This document shows, piece after piece, positions 42,703 through 50,809 of a DNA stretch of 64,000 bases. The stretch's first letter is position 1. Each line of letters opens with the position of its first letter. The notes beneath the pieces are model-generated. The model did no database searches and was not told where the DNA came from. It saw nothing but the letters and a program-made list of their open reading frames with translations. Source of the stretch: Agarilytica sp045430285 (GTDB taxonomy: Bacteria > Pseudomonadota > Gammaproteobacteria > Pseudomonadales > Cellvibrionaceae); the NCBI GenBank assembly GCA_045430285.1, contig JAILXV010000004.1, forward strand, positions 186,001 through 250,000, written 5' to 3'. The translations under genes were made by a program, and so were the position numbers.

Positions 42703-45069
42703 GTGAAGAACTCTCGATACTTTCATTTTATTATTGCCGCGACGCTATCAATCCTCTTTGGAATAGCGAGTTACTATTCGGTTTTTAAGCGTGCAGATTT
42801 TTACTTGTATGATCTTGCGCACACATTCAGTGATGTCGTTCCGGCAGAAGACATTGTTATTGTGGATATTGATGAACGGAGTCTTGAGCAACTCGGCGCT
42901 TGGCCATGGAGTCGTGCTCGCCATGCGGATTTGTTAGACGAGCTTTCAGTATTAGGTATTGATCATGTCGCTTTCGATGTGATCTTCTCGGAACTAAAAG
43001 CGGAAGACGTCGCAGGGGATGTAGCATTTTCTGAATCGATTGTGCGTCACGGTGGTGTGGTGTTGCCCGTATTTATTGGACAAGCTGGGCACAAAGGCGC
43101 GCCCGTAGAAGTACCGCCAGCATCATTGTTTTATCGTGCGGAACCCGCTGTTGGTCATGTACATATAGATTGTGAATTTGATTCCATCTGTCGATCAGTA
43201 TATTTAAAAGAAGGGGTAGGGAAGCCCTTTTGGCCACATCTATCTCTTGCGTTGTTACAACAGCAGCGTTTCACTCGAACGATTTCGGGGTCGCGTATCC
43301 CTTTTCGTGAGTCAACATCATCAATGCTTATTTATCGTGATTTTGAAAACTATATTCTTTTTCCTCGGTCTGGCGTCGATTTTAATACGATCTCTTTTCT
43401 CGATGTTGTTAACGGCTATTTTGAGTCCAGTCAATTCAAAGGTTATACGGCATTCGTCGGTTCAACCGCTGCAGGTCTCGGAGACGAAATTTCGACCCCT
43501 GTAGGGCCTTTACCTGGCGTGGTTGCAAATGCCACCATTTATCAGCAGCTTCGCAGTGAAAGTTTAATTCAGCAACCTTCCGATCTAATTCGGGCCTTGT
43601 TATCGGCTATTTTGGGTTTCGGTATTTTGCTTATTATTTCACGCATGGCGCCTTTGTATTTTCTCGTTAGCACTTTATCGCTCGTCGTGGTGATATATGG
43701 CCTTATGGTCTTCAGTTTAGTGAAGCTCCATTACTGGCTCCCAGTCGCAAGTTTAATGCTGCTAATTCTTGTGTACTATCCATTGTGGAGTTGGTTCAAA
43801 TTACAGTTGGCGTTAAATTTTTTACGCGCTCAGTTGGGAAAACTGCGATACGAAAATCTTACCAGTGGTGGGCTATTTACTAGGTCGGCGGAATCCGAGT
43901 CGAAAGATAAACGTGGCATGGCCTTTGGTGTCGAAGCCGTTACACATACCTTAAACCAGCTGGGGTCGCTGGGTGGTGTGTTAGATGAACATCGATTTCT
44001 TATCGAAAATACACTCACGCATTTACAAGAAGCTGTTTTATTGGCGGCAGTCGATGGGCGTATTGTATTGGCCAATATTGAGGCAAAGCAGTGTTTCGAT
44101 ATAAAAAAGGATACGAAGTTAAATATGCTCGCTGAGCGTATCGATAAGCTGGAGCATAAAACGCTGACTGCTTGGCCACAATATATTGAGGCATTAGCAA
44201 CTGGAAAGCATATAGGCGGGATAGAAATTCACCTCAGACAAGGGGATGAAGGGAAAAATGACGCTGTCGATAGTGCGCGGGTGTTGTATTGTAAAGGCGC
44301 GCTCGAAGCATTTGATTCTAGTAACGCTCAGGTTATCAAAATGCTGGTACTGACGTTTACGGATATTACCCCTATTAAAAGTATTGAGCGTTCTCGTTTA
44401 GATACTTTGAATTTCTTGTCCCATGATTTACGCGCGCCCATGGTGTCAATATTGGCCTTATTGAACAATATTAAATCGGGAAAGAATATTGATAGCACCG
44501 AAGATAATTTGGAAGTGATTCGGCGCTACACAGAAAATAATTTGAGATACTCCGAGAGTATTCTACAGCTCAGTCGTGCGGAGGCATTGAGTCAAGAGTC
44601 TTTCAGTTTTGTCGATGTGCATTCCGTGGTCGACACCGCATATTGTAATGCGAATGATTTCGCAAAATCGAAACAGATTGAGCTTGTGATCGATCGAGAA
44701 GACGCTGATTTTTGGGTTGAAGGCGATGCTGAACTACTTGAGCGCGCAGTGCAGAACTTGTTGTCTAATGCGATTAAGTATAGTGATGAGAGCAGTCGGG
44801 TGGTATTGACGTTGCGGTCGCGAAATGATCAGGCCGAAATTCAGGTCTCTGATAATGGTGTTGGGATTGATACCGCTGAGGTTGAAAATATCTTCAGCCG
44901 CTACAAGCGAGCTGGCCAAAGTCGAGCAAACCTTGGGGCGGGTTTAGGCTTGTTTTTCGTAAAGACCGTTATTCAAAAACATGGCGGTACAATAGATGTC
45001 CAGAGCGTGCTCAGCGAAGGAACCGCTTTTACAATTGCTTTACCGCTATGTCATCAAGACTTCGGTTAA
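42703..45069 (+). CDS. CHASE2-domain sensor histidine kinase
   Basis: 788 residues from a GTG at 42703. One N-terminal helix, then a CHASE2 extracellular domain (about 35-285: DIVIVDIDERSLEQLGAWPW, FDVIFSE), three membrane helices (about 290-365), a PAS-like region (about 440-560), the HisKA dimerisation helix with the phospho-acceptor His in FLSHDLRAPM (about 573) and a HATPase domain with NLLSNAIKYS, SDNGVGI and GAGLGLFFVK. It should sense an unknown periplasmic ligand and phosphorylate the OmpR-type regulator two genes upstream. The ribosome site before the GTG is poor, and 75 bp separate it from the preceding gene. Confidence 0.9.
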   Translation: MKNSRYFHFIIAATLSILFGIASYYSVFKRADFYLYDLAHTFSDVVPAEDIVIVDIDERSLEQLGAWPWSRARHADLLDELSVLGIDHVAFDVIFSELKAEDVAGDVAFSESIVRHGGVVLPVFIGQAGHKGAPVEVPPASLFYRAEPAVGHVHIDCEFDSICRSVYLKEGVGKPFWPHLSLALLQQQRFTRTISGSRIPFRESTSSMLIYRDFENYILFPRSGVDFNTISFLDVVNGYFESSQFKGYTAFVGSTAAGLGDEISTPVGPLPGVVANATIYQQLRSESLIQQPSDLIRALLSAILGFGILLIISRMAPLYFLVSTLSLVVVIYGLMVFSLVKLHYWLPVASLMLLILVYYPLWSWFKLQLALNFLRAQLGKLRYENLTSGGLFTRSAESESKDKRGMAFGVEAVTHTLNQLGSLGGVLDEHRFLIENTLTHLQEAVLLAAVDGRIVLANIEAKQCFDIKKDTKLNMLAERIDKLEHKTLTAWPQYIEALATGKHIGGIEIHLRQGDEGKNDAVDSARVLYCKGALEAFDSSNAQVIKMLVLTFTDITPIKSIERSRLDTLNFLSHDLRAPMVSILALLNNIKSGKNIDSTEDNLEVIRRYTENNLRYSESILQLSRAEALSQESFSFVDVHSVVDTAYCNANDFAKSKQIELVIDREDADFWVEGDAELLERAVQNLLSNAIKYSDESSRVVLTLRSRNDQAEIQVSDNGVGIDTAEVENIFSRYKRAGQSRANLGAGLGLFFVKTVIQKHGGTIDVQSVLSEGTAFTIALPLCHQDFG

Positions 45070-45191
45070 TACGCTTTCAAGTGCCTATGCTGACCTCCGA
45101 GCATCTTTCTTCATAATTGAGACATAGGCCCTAGGCCGTCGGTTTTTACCGCTTTCTTTTCTAGCTTTGCCACTTGGCGCCATGTATCACA

Positions 45192-45211
45192 AACGTTTTA
45201 CAACGTTTTAC
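45192..45211. repeat. Tandem 10-bp direct repeat upstream of the porin gene
   Basis: AACGTTTTAC occurs twice without gap (45192-45201 and 45202-45211), one helical turn apart, about 100 bp before the porin ATG. A regulator-binding site is plausible. Confidence 0.5.
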
Positions 45212-45308
45212 ACCGACCTCGTACATTCTCTGAAATAATCTTCCTTAATAATTTAAAGATCACATTTGTGGGTTTCGATAACGTTTCATTATAAGAGAAG
45301 GTGAGTGA

Positions 45309-46457
45309 ATGTTAGTTAATAAATATGGCGTAAAAATCGTGTGTGGATTGGCATTATTAGCGGTTTCTGCAGTATCTTTCGCAGGTCAAGAGACCTCAGG
45401 GTTTACGCTGTCGCCAATGGCTGGCAAATACATGCCCGCTAAAAACAGAGGGCTTGATGATAGTACGTTCTGGTCTATCGGCGCAGGTTATGATTTTGAT
45501 GATGAGTGGGGTGCAGAGCTTTCCTATCTATCTTCTAGTGCCGATATTGACGGTTCCGTTGGAGAGGCGGATCTTGATGTGATCCGTTTGGATGCCTTGC
45601 GGTATTTTGGTAGCGGGGACCTGCGACCTTATGCCGTGATGGGTGTTGGCGAAGCAGAATTTGAAGCGAGTGATGGTTCATCCGGCGACGATACGGTGGC
45701 GAACCTTGGCGCGGGTATCAAATATGCCGTTAACGATATGTTTTCATTAAGAGGGGATTTCCGCTTAATGCACGGCATGGATTCTGGTGAGAGCGATTAT
45801 CTACTTGGGGTTGGTGCGCTATTTAAATTTGGCGCATCAAGCCCATCTAAACAGAGCGAGATTCAGCCCATTGTCGCTGCTGCACCAACCACAGGCGACG
45901 GCGATGACGACGGTGTGCCTAACACTCAGGACAAATGCCCTAACTCTATGCCAGGTGTGAAAGTGGATGCGCAAGGCTGTGATCTTGTTATGGATGCCGA
46001 CCAAGATGGCGTGAGTGATACGAAAGACCAGTGTCCAAGTACAGACAAGGGTGCCAAAGTTGATGAGGTTGGCTGCTACGTTGTTTTAAAAGAAGCCGTG
46101 AGTATTTCGCTGAATGTTCAGTTTAAAACCAATTCATCCGATGTTATTGCTAGCTCCCTTCCTGAAATCAAAGAGCTTGCTGACTTCCTAAAACTCTACC
46201 CTAAAACAAATGCCGTGATTGAAGGGCATACCGATAGCTCGGGTGCTGCATCGTATAACAAACAACTTTCGCAAAAACGCGCTGAGGCGGTCGCTGCGAT
46301 TTTAGTTGGTACGCATTTCGTAGATAATAGCCGACTTACTCCAGTGGGGTATGGTGAAGAGCGCCCACTTGTTTCGAATGATACCAGTGAAGGCCGAGCG
46401 CAAAACCGCAGGGTTACGGCTGTTGTGGGTGCTGTATCAGAAAAAATTCTTAAATAA
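45309..46457 (+). CDS. OmpA/OprF-type outer-membrane protein
   Basis: 382 residues. Signal peptide to about 26 (SFAG). N-terminal eight-stranded barrel (about 30-180; IGAGYDFDDEWGAELSYL, VIRLDALRYFG). A linker with two thrombospondin type-3 like calcium loops (DGDDDGVPNTQDKCP, DADQDGVSDTKDQCP). C-terminal OmpA domain (about 262-378) with EGHTDSSG, KRAEAVAAIL and GRAQNRRV, which binds peptidoglycan. The layout is that of Pseudomonas OprF. It is followed 15 bp later by an MscS channel gene, and the AGGAAGG ribosome site of that gene lies in the gap, so they are probably co-transcribed; both belong to envelope and osmotic adaptation. Preceded by AGAAGGTG. Confidence 0.88.
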   Translation: MLVNKYGVKIVCGLALLAVSAVSFAGQETSGFTLSPMAGKYMPAKNRGLDDSTFWSIGAGYDFDDEWGAELSYLSSSADIDGSVGEADLDVIRLDALRYFGSGDLRPYAVMGVGEAEFEASDGSSGDDTVANLGAGIKYAVNDMFSLRGDFRLMHGMDSGESDYLLGVGALFKFGASSPSKQSEIQPIVAAAPTTGDGDDDGVPNTQDKCPNSMPGVKVDAQGCDLVMDADQDGVSDTKDQCPSTDKGAKVDEVGCYVVLKEAVSISLNVQFKTNSSDVIASSLPEIKELADFLKLYPKTNAVIEGHTDSSGAASYNKQLSQKRAEAVAAILVGTHFVDNSRLTPVGYGEERPLVSNDTSEGRAQNRRVTAVVGAVSEKILK

Positions 46458-46472
46458 ATTAAGGAAGGAAAC

Positions 46473-47303
46473 ATGAAAGAGCTCAATTTTGATGTTTCAG
46501 TGTTGTCGGCAAAGGCACCTGAATTTTTAATGACCTATGGGACGAAGATCGTTCTGGCGATTGCGGTCTACATTCTTGGTAAATGGATTGCCAAAACGCT
46601 TGTTAATGTAATGGAAAAAACATTATTAGCACGTGGCGTTGATGAGACCGTAGCGATCTTTACTAAAAACATATGTTACTACGCGTTATTCACCATGGTG
46701 ATTATTGCAGCACTGGGTCAGTTAGGTGTGCAAACGGCGTCTTTTGTTGCCATTATCGGCGCGGCAGGTTTGGCCGTCGGTTTTGCTTTACAAGGGTCGC
46801 TAGCCAATTTTGCGGCAGGTGTACTGATCATCATGTTTCGTCCTTTTAAAATTGGAGACTTTGTCGAAGCGGGTGGCACATCCGGCGTGGTTAACGAGAT
46901 CTCGATATTTTCCACAATATTTAAAACACCCGATAACAAAACTGTGATTATCGCGAATAGCACGATTATGGGTGGGAATATTGTGAACTATTCGAGTGAG
47001 GCGACACGCCGCGTCGATCTTACGGTTGGCGTCAGCTATACCGCCGATTTGAACCAGGTTAAGCAAGAGTTACAGAATATTGCCGAAGCAGAATCACGTT
47101 TGCTGAGCGATAAAGATGTAACGATTGCTGTTGCTGAACTTGCAGACTGTTCCGTTAATCTTGTTTTTAGAGTCTGGGTAAAGAGCGAAGATTATTGGCC
47201 AACGTTCTTTGATTTAACTGAAAAAGTGAAAACAACTTTTGATGAGAAGGGCATTGAAATACCGTTCCCGCAGCTTGATGTTTTTGTTAAAAACCCATCT
47301 TAA
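46473..47303 (+). CDS. mscS: Small-conductance mechanosensitive channel MscS
   Basis: 276 residues, close to the E. coli length of 286. Three membrane helices, the third being the pore helix with the Gly/Ala pattern GLAVGFALQGSLANFAAGVLIIMFRPFKIGD split by the family's loop (about 92-125). A beta domain (FVEAGGTSGVVNEISIFS, NSTIMGGNIVNYS) and a C-terminal domain complete the cytoplasmic cage. It releases solutes on hypo-osmotic shock, in line with a marine habitat. Strong ribosome site AGGAAGG. Co-oriented with the OprF-like gene. Confidence 0.9.
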   Translation: MKELNFDVSVLSAKAPEFLMTYGTKIVLAIAVYILGKWIAKTLVNVMEKTLLARGVDETVAIFTKNICYYALFTMVIIAALGQLGVQTASFVAIIGAAGLAVGFALQGSLANFAAGVLIIMFRPFKIGDFVEAGGTSGVVNEISIFSTIFKTPDNKTVIIANSTIMGGNIVNYSSEATRRVDLTVGVSYTADLNQVKQELQNIAEAESRLLSDKDVTIAVAELADCSVNLVFRVWVKSEDYWPTFFDLTEKVKTTFDEKGIEIPFPQLDVFVKNPS

Positions 47304-47396
47304 TCATTGCGTGTGTTGTATATAGGACGTGTGGCGCAACGAGATCGCGTCACATGTTTCTGACATTCGAGCCACTAAAATGAGGAGGTGACAATC

Positions 47397-47810
47397 ATGA
47401 AAGTAATAGATTTGACGATGATTAGTATGCTATTACGTAAAAAATTAGTGAGAGCAGGCGTTGTTGAACTCAGTGATTTGGCACTGCTTCATAAAAAGCC
47501 TCAGCGCTGCTTTGAACTCTCTCACGAGACAGGTGTACCCTTAAAAAGAATACGTTGGATGGTCTCTGTGGCTCTGTTTCATCAAATAAAAGGCGTTGGT
47601 TTGAACCATTCGGCATTGTTGGTAAAAATCGGTATTGATAGCATCGAGAAATTAGCAAAATCAAGCGCTGAAGAACTGCTCATTAATATGGCGGAATCTA
47701 ATATTACCTCTCAAGTTATTCAATTAATGCCCAGTTTATTAGCGGTAGAATTGTGGGTTAAAGACGCCCAGATATTGTTGGAAAGCGAACGAATAAATTC
47801 GATCGCCTAG
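47397..47810 (+). CDS. Small helix-hairpin-helix protein (DUF4332-like)
   Basis: 137 residues from the ATG at 47397, chosen because AGGAGG lies 9 bases upstream. Two repeats of a helix-hairpin-helix type pattern (LLRKKLVRAGVVELSDLALL and LLVKIGIDSIEKLAKSSAEE) suggest DNA or protein binding. No enzyme motif or signal peptide. The function is unknown. It follows mscS after 93 bp. An AT-rich 12-bp inverted repeat overlaps its stop codon. Confidence 0.6.
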   Translation: MKVIDLTMISMLLRKKLVRAGVVELSDLALLHKKPQRCFELSHETGVPLKRIRWMVSVALFHQIKGVGLNHSALLVKIGIDSIEKLAKSSAEELLINMAESNITSQVIQLMPSLLAVELWVKDAQILLESERINSIA

Positions 47811-47837
47811 TAATTTTTAATAGCTTTAAAAATTACT
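47809..47837 (+). terminator. AT-rich stem-loop overlapping a stop codon
   Basis: AGTAATTTTTAA (47809-47820) and TTAAAAATTACT (47826-47837) pair perfectly around a 5-nt loop. Its first bases overlap the stop codon. The stem is weak in GC, so it may be a terminator or a binding site. Confidence 0.45.
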
Positions 47838-47909
47838 AATGTCACGAGCATGTGTTTATTACTCTAAAAACTATGGTGTATTTTTAGTGGGTTATTTAGT
47901 GAGCTATTT

Positions 47910-48308
47910 ATGGAAAATCTAACATGGCTAGGTTTTAGTCTTCGGTTTTTGTTTGCATGTTTATTAGTGTTTCTCAGCTATAACCCCACAGGTTACTCGT
48001 ATTTACATTGGTTCAGTTTTGCTCCCCTGCCAGTGTTGGGTGGGATCATCTTAGTGATAGGTTGGGCGATCTATATCCGTGCTACTTTACGCTCAATTGG
48101 CATCATCGGACTAGGACTGTTGTCCGCACTTTTAGCATGTATTATTTGGCTATTTGTCGATATAGGTTGGTTGTCATTACAAAACATCAGTGTGTTTAGT
48201 TGGGTTATTGAATTGTGCATCGTGGTCATGCTCGCTGTCGGGATGAGTTGGTCTCATGTCCGCAGGCGTATCAGTGGGCAGGTTGATACGGATGATGTGG
48301 ATGGATAG
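47910..48308 (+). CDS. DUF6524-like small membrane protein
   Basis: 132 residues with four membrane helices (about 8-26, 38-55, 60-85, 92-112). The opening LGFSLRFLFACLLVFLSYNP then TGYSYLHW is typical of a conserved small membrane family. Function unknown. It lies 99 bp after the HhH protein gene and converges with the DUF4345 gene. Confidence is high that it is a real gene, lower for the family name. Confidence 0.7.
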   Translation: MENLTWLGFSLRFLFACLLVFLSYNPTGYSYLHWFSFAPLPVLGGIILVIGWAIYIRATLRSIGIIGLGLLSALLACIIWLFVDIGWLSLQNISVFSWVIELCIVVMLAVGMSWSHVRRRISGQVDTDDVDG

Positions 48309-48322
48309 TTGAGTGCGTAATG

Positions 48323-48748
48323 TTATGGCCGCTTTTTCTGAAAGATTAACGCGCTCAACAATAGTGCGGCAAAAATGAATTCAAGCCCCATCGCATAAAT
48401 AAGGTTAACCGATGGTATCCCATCAAATGCCATACTCGTCATCCTTGTTAGTGCAAAACACGAGAATAATACCGCTCCGATAAGTACGCTCGTAAACAGC
48501 ATTGAAGGCATTATTACCCCCGCCAATATAATTACGCCACTCGCGATTAAGTAGCTGCCGTTTGCACGGAGCTCATTCATCAAGCTAATGCTTTCTGGTA
48601 GTTCGATTTGGTAGGCCGCATAAAAGGCGATGGGTTTAAATAAAATTTCTAAGCCGATATATACGACAATGAAACCTGCGATGGTCAGTGTGGTGTATGT
48701 AAATGTGGGGCGAATAGCGCCTGTTCGAAGAAAAGAAAAATTTTTCAT
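48323..48748 (-). CDS. DUF4345-like membrane protein
   Basis: 141 residues, four helices (about 18-35, 60-82, 85-105, 112-134). The pattern NELRANGSYLIASG and ALTRMTSMAFDG is typical of DUF4345 proteins. Function unknown. A perfect ribosome site AGGAGATATCAA precedes the ATG. It is the second gene of a unit with the NmrA-type reductase upstream, with a stem-loop between the two. Confidence 0.75.
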   Translation of the reverse strand: MKNFSFLRTGAIRPTFTYTTLTIAGFIVVYIGLEILFKPIAFYAAYQIELPESISLMNELRANGSYLIASGVIILAGVIMPSMLFTSVLIGAVLFSCFALTRMTSMAFDGIPSVNLIYAMGLEFIFAALLLSALIFQKKRP

Positions 48749-48766
48749 TTGATATCTCCTGAGTAA

Positions 48767-48792
48767 AAGGGCTTCTCGTAATTGAAGCCCTT
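48767..48792 (-). terminator. Stem-loop between the NmrA-type and DUF4345 genes
   Basis: AAGGGCTTC (48767-48775) and GAAGCCCTT (48784-48792) pair around an 8-nt loop; on the minus strand TTTTAC follows. It lies 7 bp past the stop codon, within what looks like an operon, so partial termination is likely. Confidence 0.65.
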
Positions 48793-48799
48793 AGTGGGA

Positions 48800-49645
48800 T
48801 TAAGACGCTGCGAGATCAGTGTTGGTCCATGCTTTGTTCTGCGCAGCTTTTGCGGCGTAACTGGCAAAGTTTCGAGGTGGTCGGCCCAACGCATCCTCTA
48901 TGCCGTTCATTACGTTTGAATTACGGCCATCAAAAACCTCGGTGAATAATTCTCGTAGAAGCCATTGATAGTCCTTAGGAATGCCTTGTTTATTAAGTTG
49001 TTCTATATAGGGATCAATCGGAACGTAGTTGTAGGAAATGCTGCGTCCACAGGCTTTGGATATGCATTCCACGCATTGAGCGAAGGTCAACGCTTCAGGT
49101 CCCGTGACTTCAAATAAACGGTTGTGCAATTCTGGTTGTGTGAGAGCTGCAACAGCGACCTCTGCAATATCATCCGCATCAACAAAAGGCTCAACGGTGC
49201 CGTCTGCGGGTAGAGCCAAAGTGCCGGAGACAATGCCTTCGGCCATAAAGCTTTCACTAAAGTTTTGGTAAAACCAGGATGCCCGCACCACATTCCATGT
49301 GAGCCCGCTTTCGATCAATACATTTTCTGCGCGCTGTGCACCGGCTTCTCCTCGGCCTGATAACAAGACGATGTGTTTTACGCCCATGGATTTTGCTAAG
49401 GAGACAAAATCTCGAATCGTTGATTCTGCCTGAGGAAGGGCCAAGTCAGGTTGATACGTCACATAAGCCGATTGCGTGCCTGATAGAGCCTTTGCCCAGG
49501 TGGATTGATCTTCCCAGTTAAATGATAGGCTCGTTGAGCGAGATACTGCTCTTACATCAATGCCTTGGTTTTTTAACAGGGTATTCACGCGTGATCCGGT
49601 TTTGCCGTGTTTACCAATGATGAGTATCGGGTTTAAAGGTGTCAT
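48800..49645 (-). CDS. NmrA-family NAD(P)-binding protein
   Basis: 281 residues from the ATG at 49645, preceded by AAAGGA nine bases upstream; a longer frame would add 68 unlikely residues. Rossmann fold starts at ILIIGKHGKTGSRV (about 6-19), the NAD(P)-binding glycine motif of atypical short-chain reductases. A later FVDADDIAEVAVAAL is typical of the NmrA/QOR2 group. These proteins act as redox sensors or quinone/NADPH reductases; the substrate is unknown. Divergent from an AraC-type regulator with palindromic sites between, so it is probably its target. Confidence 0.85.
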   Translation of the reverse strand: MTPLNPILIIGKHGKTGSRVNTLLKNQGIDVRAVSRSTSLSFNWEDQSTWAKALSGTQSAYVTYQPDLALPQAESTIRDFVSLAKSMGVKHIVLLSGRGEAGAQRAENVLIESGLTWNVVRASWFYQNFSESFMAEGIVSGTLALPADGTVEPFVDADDIAEVAVAALTQPELHNRLFEVTGPEALTFAQCVECISKACGRSISYNYVPIDPYIEQLNKQGIPKDYQWLLRELFTEVFDGRNSNVMNGIEDALGRPPRNFASYAAKAAQNKAWTNTDLAAS

Positions 49646-49726
49646 AACAATGTTGTCCTTTGGAAAGTGTGTGGTGTAGCCTGTGAGGACATAATGACGC
49701 TTTGTGCCTGCCGTTTGGATCATAAT

Positions 49727-49772
49727 TAGTCCATATATATTGACTATTCGTCCCAATATATTGGACGAATAG
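49727..49772. promoter_or_regulatory. Twin operators in the AraC/NmrA divergent promoter
   Basis: A perfect pair CTATTCGTCC (49744-49753) / GGACGAATAG (49763-49772) with 9-nt spacer overlaps a second pair TAGTC (49727-49731) / GACTA (49742-49746). Both share the layout GTCC, an A/T-rich ATATATT spacer, then GA(C). Probable binding sites of the adjacent AraC-type regulator. Confidence 0.6.
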
Positions 49773-49817
49773 CCTATATCTGGCAGAATGTAATAGTTGA
49801 TATATGAGGTTTGTTGG

Positions 49818-50780
49818 ATGAGTCGCCCACAAGAAGTCCCGCTATTCACCGACCCTATAGGCGAGGCTCTGCATTTGCTTAAGCTTACGGGGACGTTTTA
49901 CTGCCGCTCTGTGTTGACGAATCCATGGGGGGTTGAATTGCCGCCTTTTGAAGATTGCATGATGTTTCATATCATCACCTCAGGTCACTGCTGGTTGAAG
50001 GTGGAAGATGATGAGCCGGTGTTATTACAGCAAGGCAGTTTGGTGCTATTGCCTCATGGCTTGGGGCATAAAATTATCAGCAGTGATGAGCAAGAAACGA
50101 CGCCATTATTTGATATTCCCGTAGAGACGGTGAGTGAGCGCTTTGAAGTTATGCGTTTTGGCGGTGGCGGTGAGGAGACCCAACTAACATGTGGTGTCGC
50201 CCGTTTTGATCATGTGGCGGGGGAAGAATTGATTAAATTTCTACCGAGAATAATGCATATCAATACATGGTCTGAGGATGAAGATAGTTGGCTGCAAAGC
50301 ACATTGCGCTTTATCGCGCGTGAAGCGCGTGAGTTGAGACCAGGCGGTGAAACAGTGATTACTCATTTAGCGGATATCTTGATTATCCAAGCCATTCGTT
50401 CTTGGTTAGACAACTCACCGCAAAGCAATACCGGATGGTTGGCAGGATTAAGGGATCGCCAAATAGGGCGTGCTTTATCAGCGATTCATCGTAACCCAGA
50501 ACGATATTGGACGGTAAACAGCCTTGCAAAAGAGGTCGGCATGTCCCGTTCTGGGTTTTCTGCACGTTTCAGTGAAATAGTGGGTGAGTCAGCGATGCGT
50601 TATCTAACGCGCTGGCGAATGCAGCTTGCCAGAATACAACTAAAAAATAATTCTGACCCACTCATCGTATTGGCTGAGCAATTAGGCTATCAAAGTGAAG
50701 CCGCTTTCTGTCGGGCGTTTAAGCGAGTATTTGGTGTGTCGCCAGGGAGCATGCGTCAGTCGATAGAAGTTAAAAGCTAA
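49818..50780 (+). CDS. AraC-family transcription regulator with cupin sensor domain
   Basis: 320 residues from the ATG at 49818. The N-terminal cupin_6-type region (about 20-190) holds HIITSGHCWLKVED and QGSLVLLPHGLGHKI. The C-terminal two HTH motifs are WTVNSLAKEVGMSRSGFSAR and LAEQLGYQSEAAFCRAFKRV, ending FGVSPGSMRQ. Regulators of this type control a divergent reductase/dehydrogenase gene in response to an organic effector. The next gene on the minus strand side is the NmrA-type gene, 172 bp away, with matching operators between. Confidence 0.9.
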   Translation: MSRPQEVPLFTDPIGEALHLLKLTGTFYCRSVLTNPWGVELPPFEDCMMFHIITSGHCWLKVEDDEPVLLQQGSLVLLPHGLGHKIISSDEQETTPLFDIPVETVSERFEVMRFGGGGEETQLTCGVARFDHVAGEELIKFLPRIMHINTWSEDEDSWLQSTLRFIAREARELRPGGETVITHLADILIIQAIRSWLDNSPQSNTGWLAGLRDRQIGRALSAIHRNPERYWTVNSLAKEVGMSRSGFSARFSEIVGESAMRYLTRWRMQLARIQLKNNSDPLIVLAEQLGYQSEAAFCRAFKRVFGVSPGSMRQSIEVKS

Positions 50781-50809
50781 TGCGCCGTTTGTTATTTGAT
50801 ATAGCGCGG

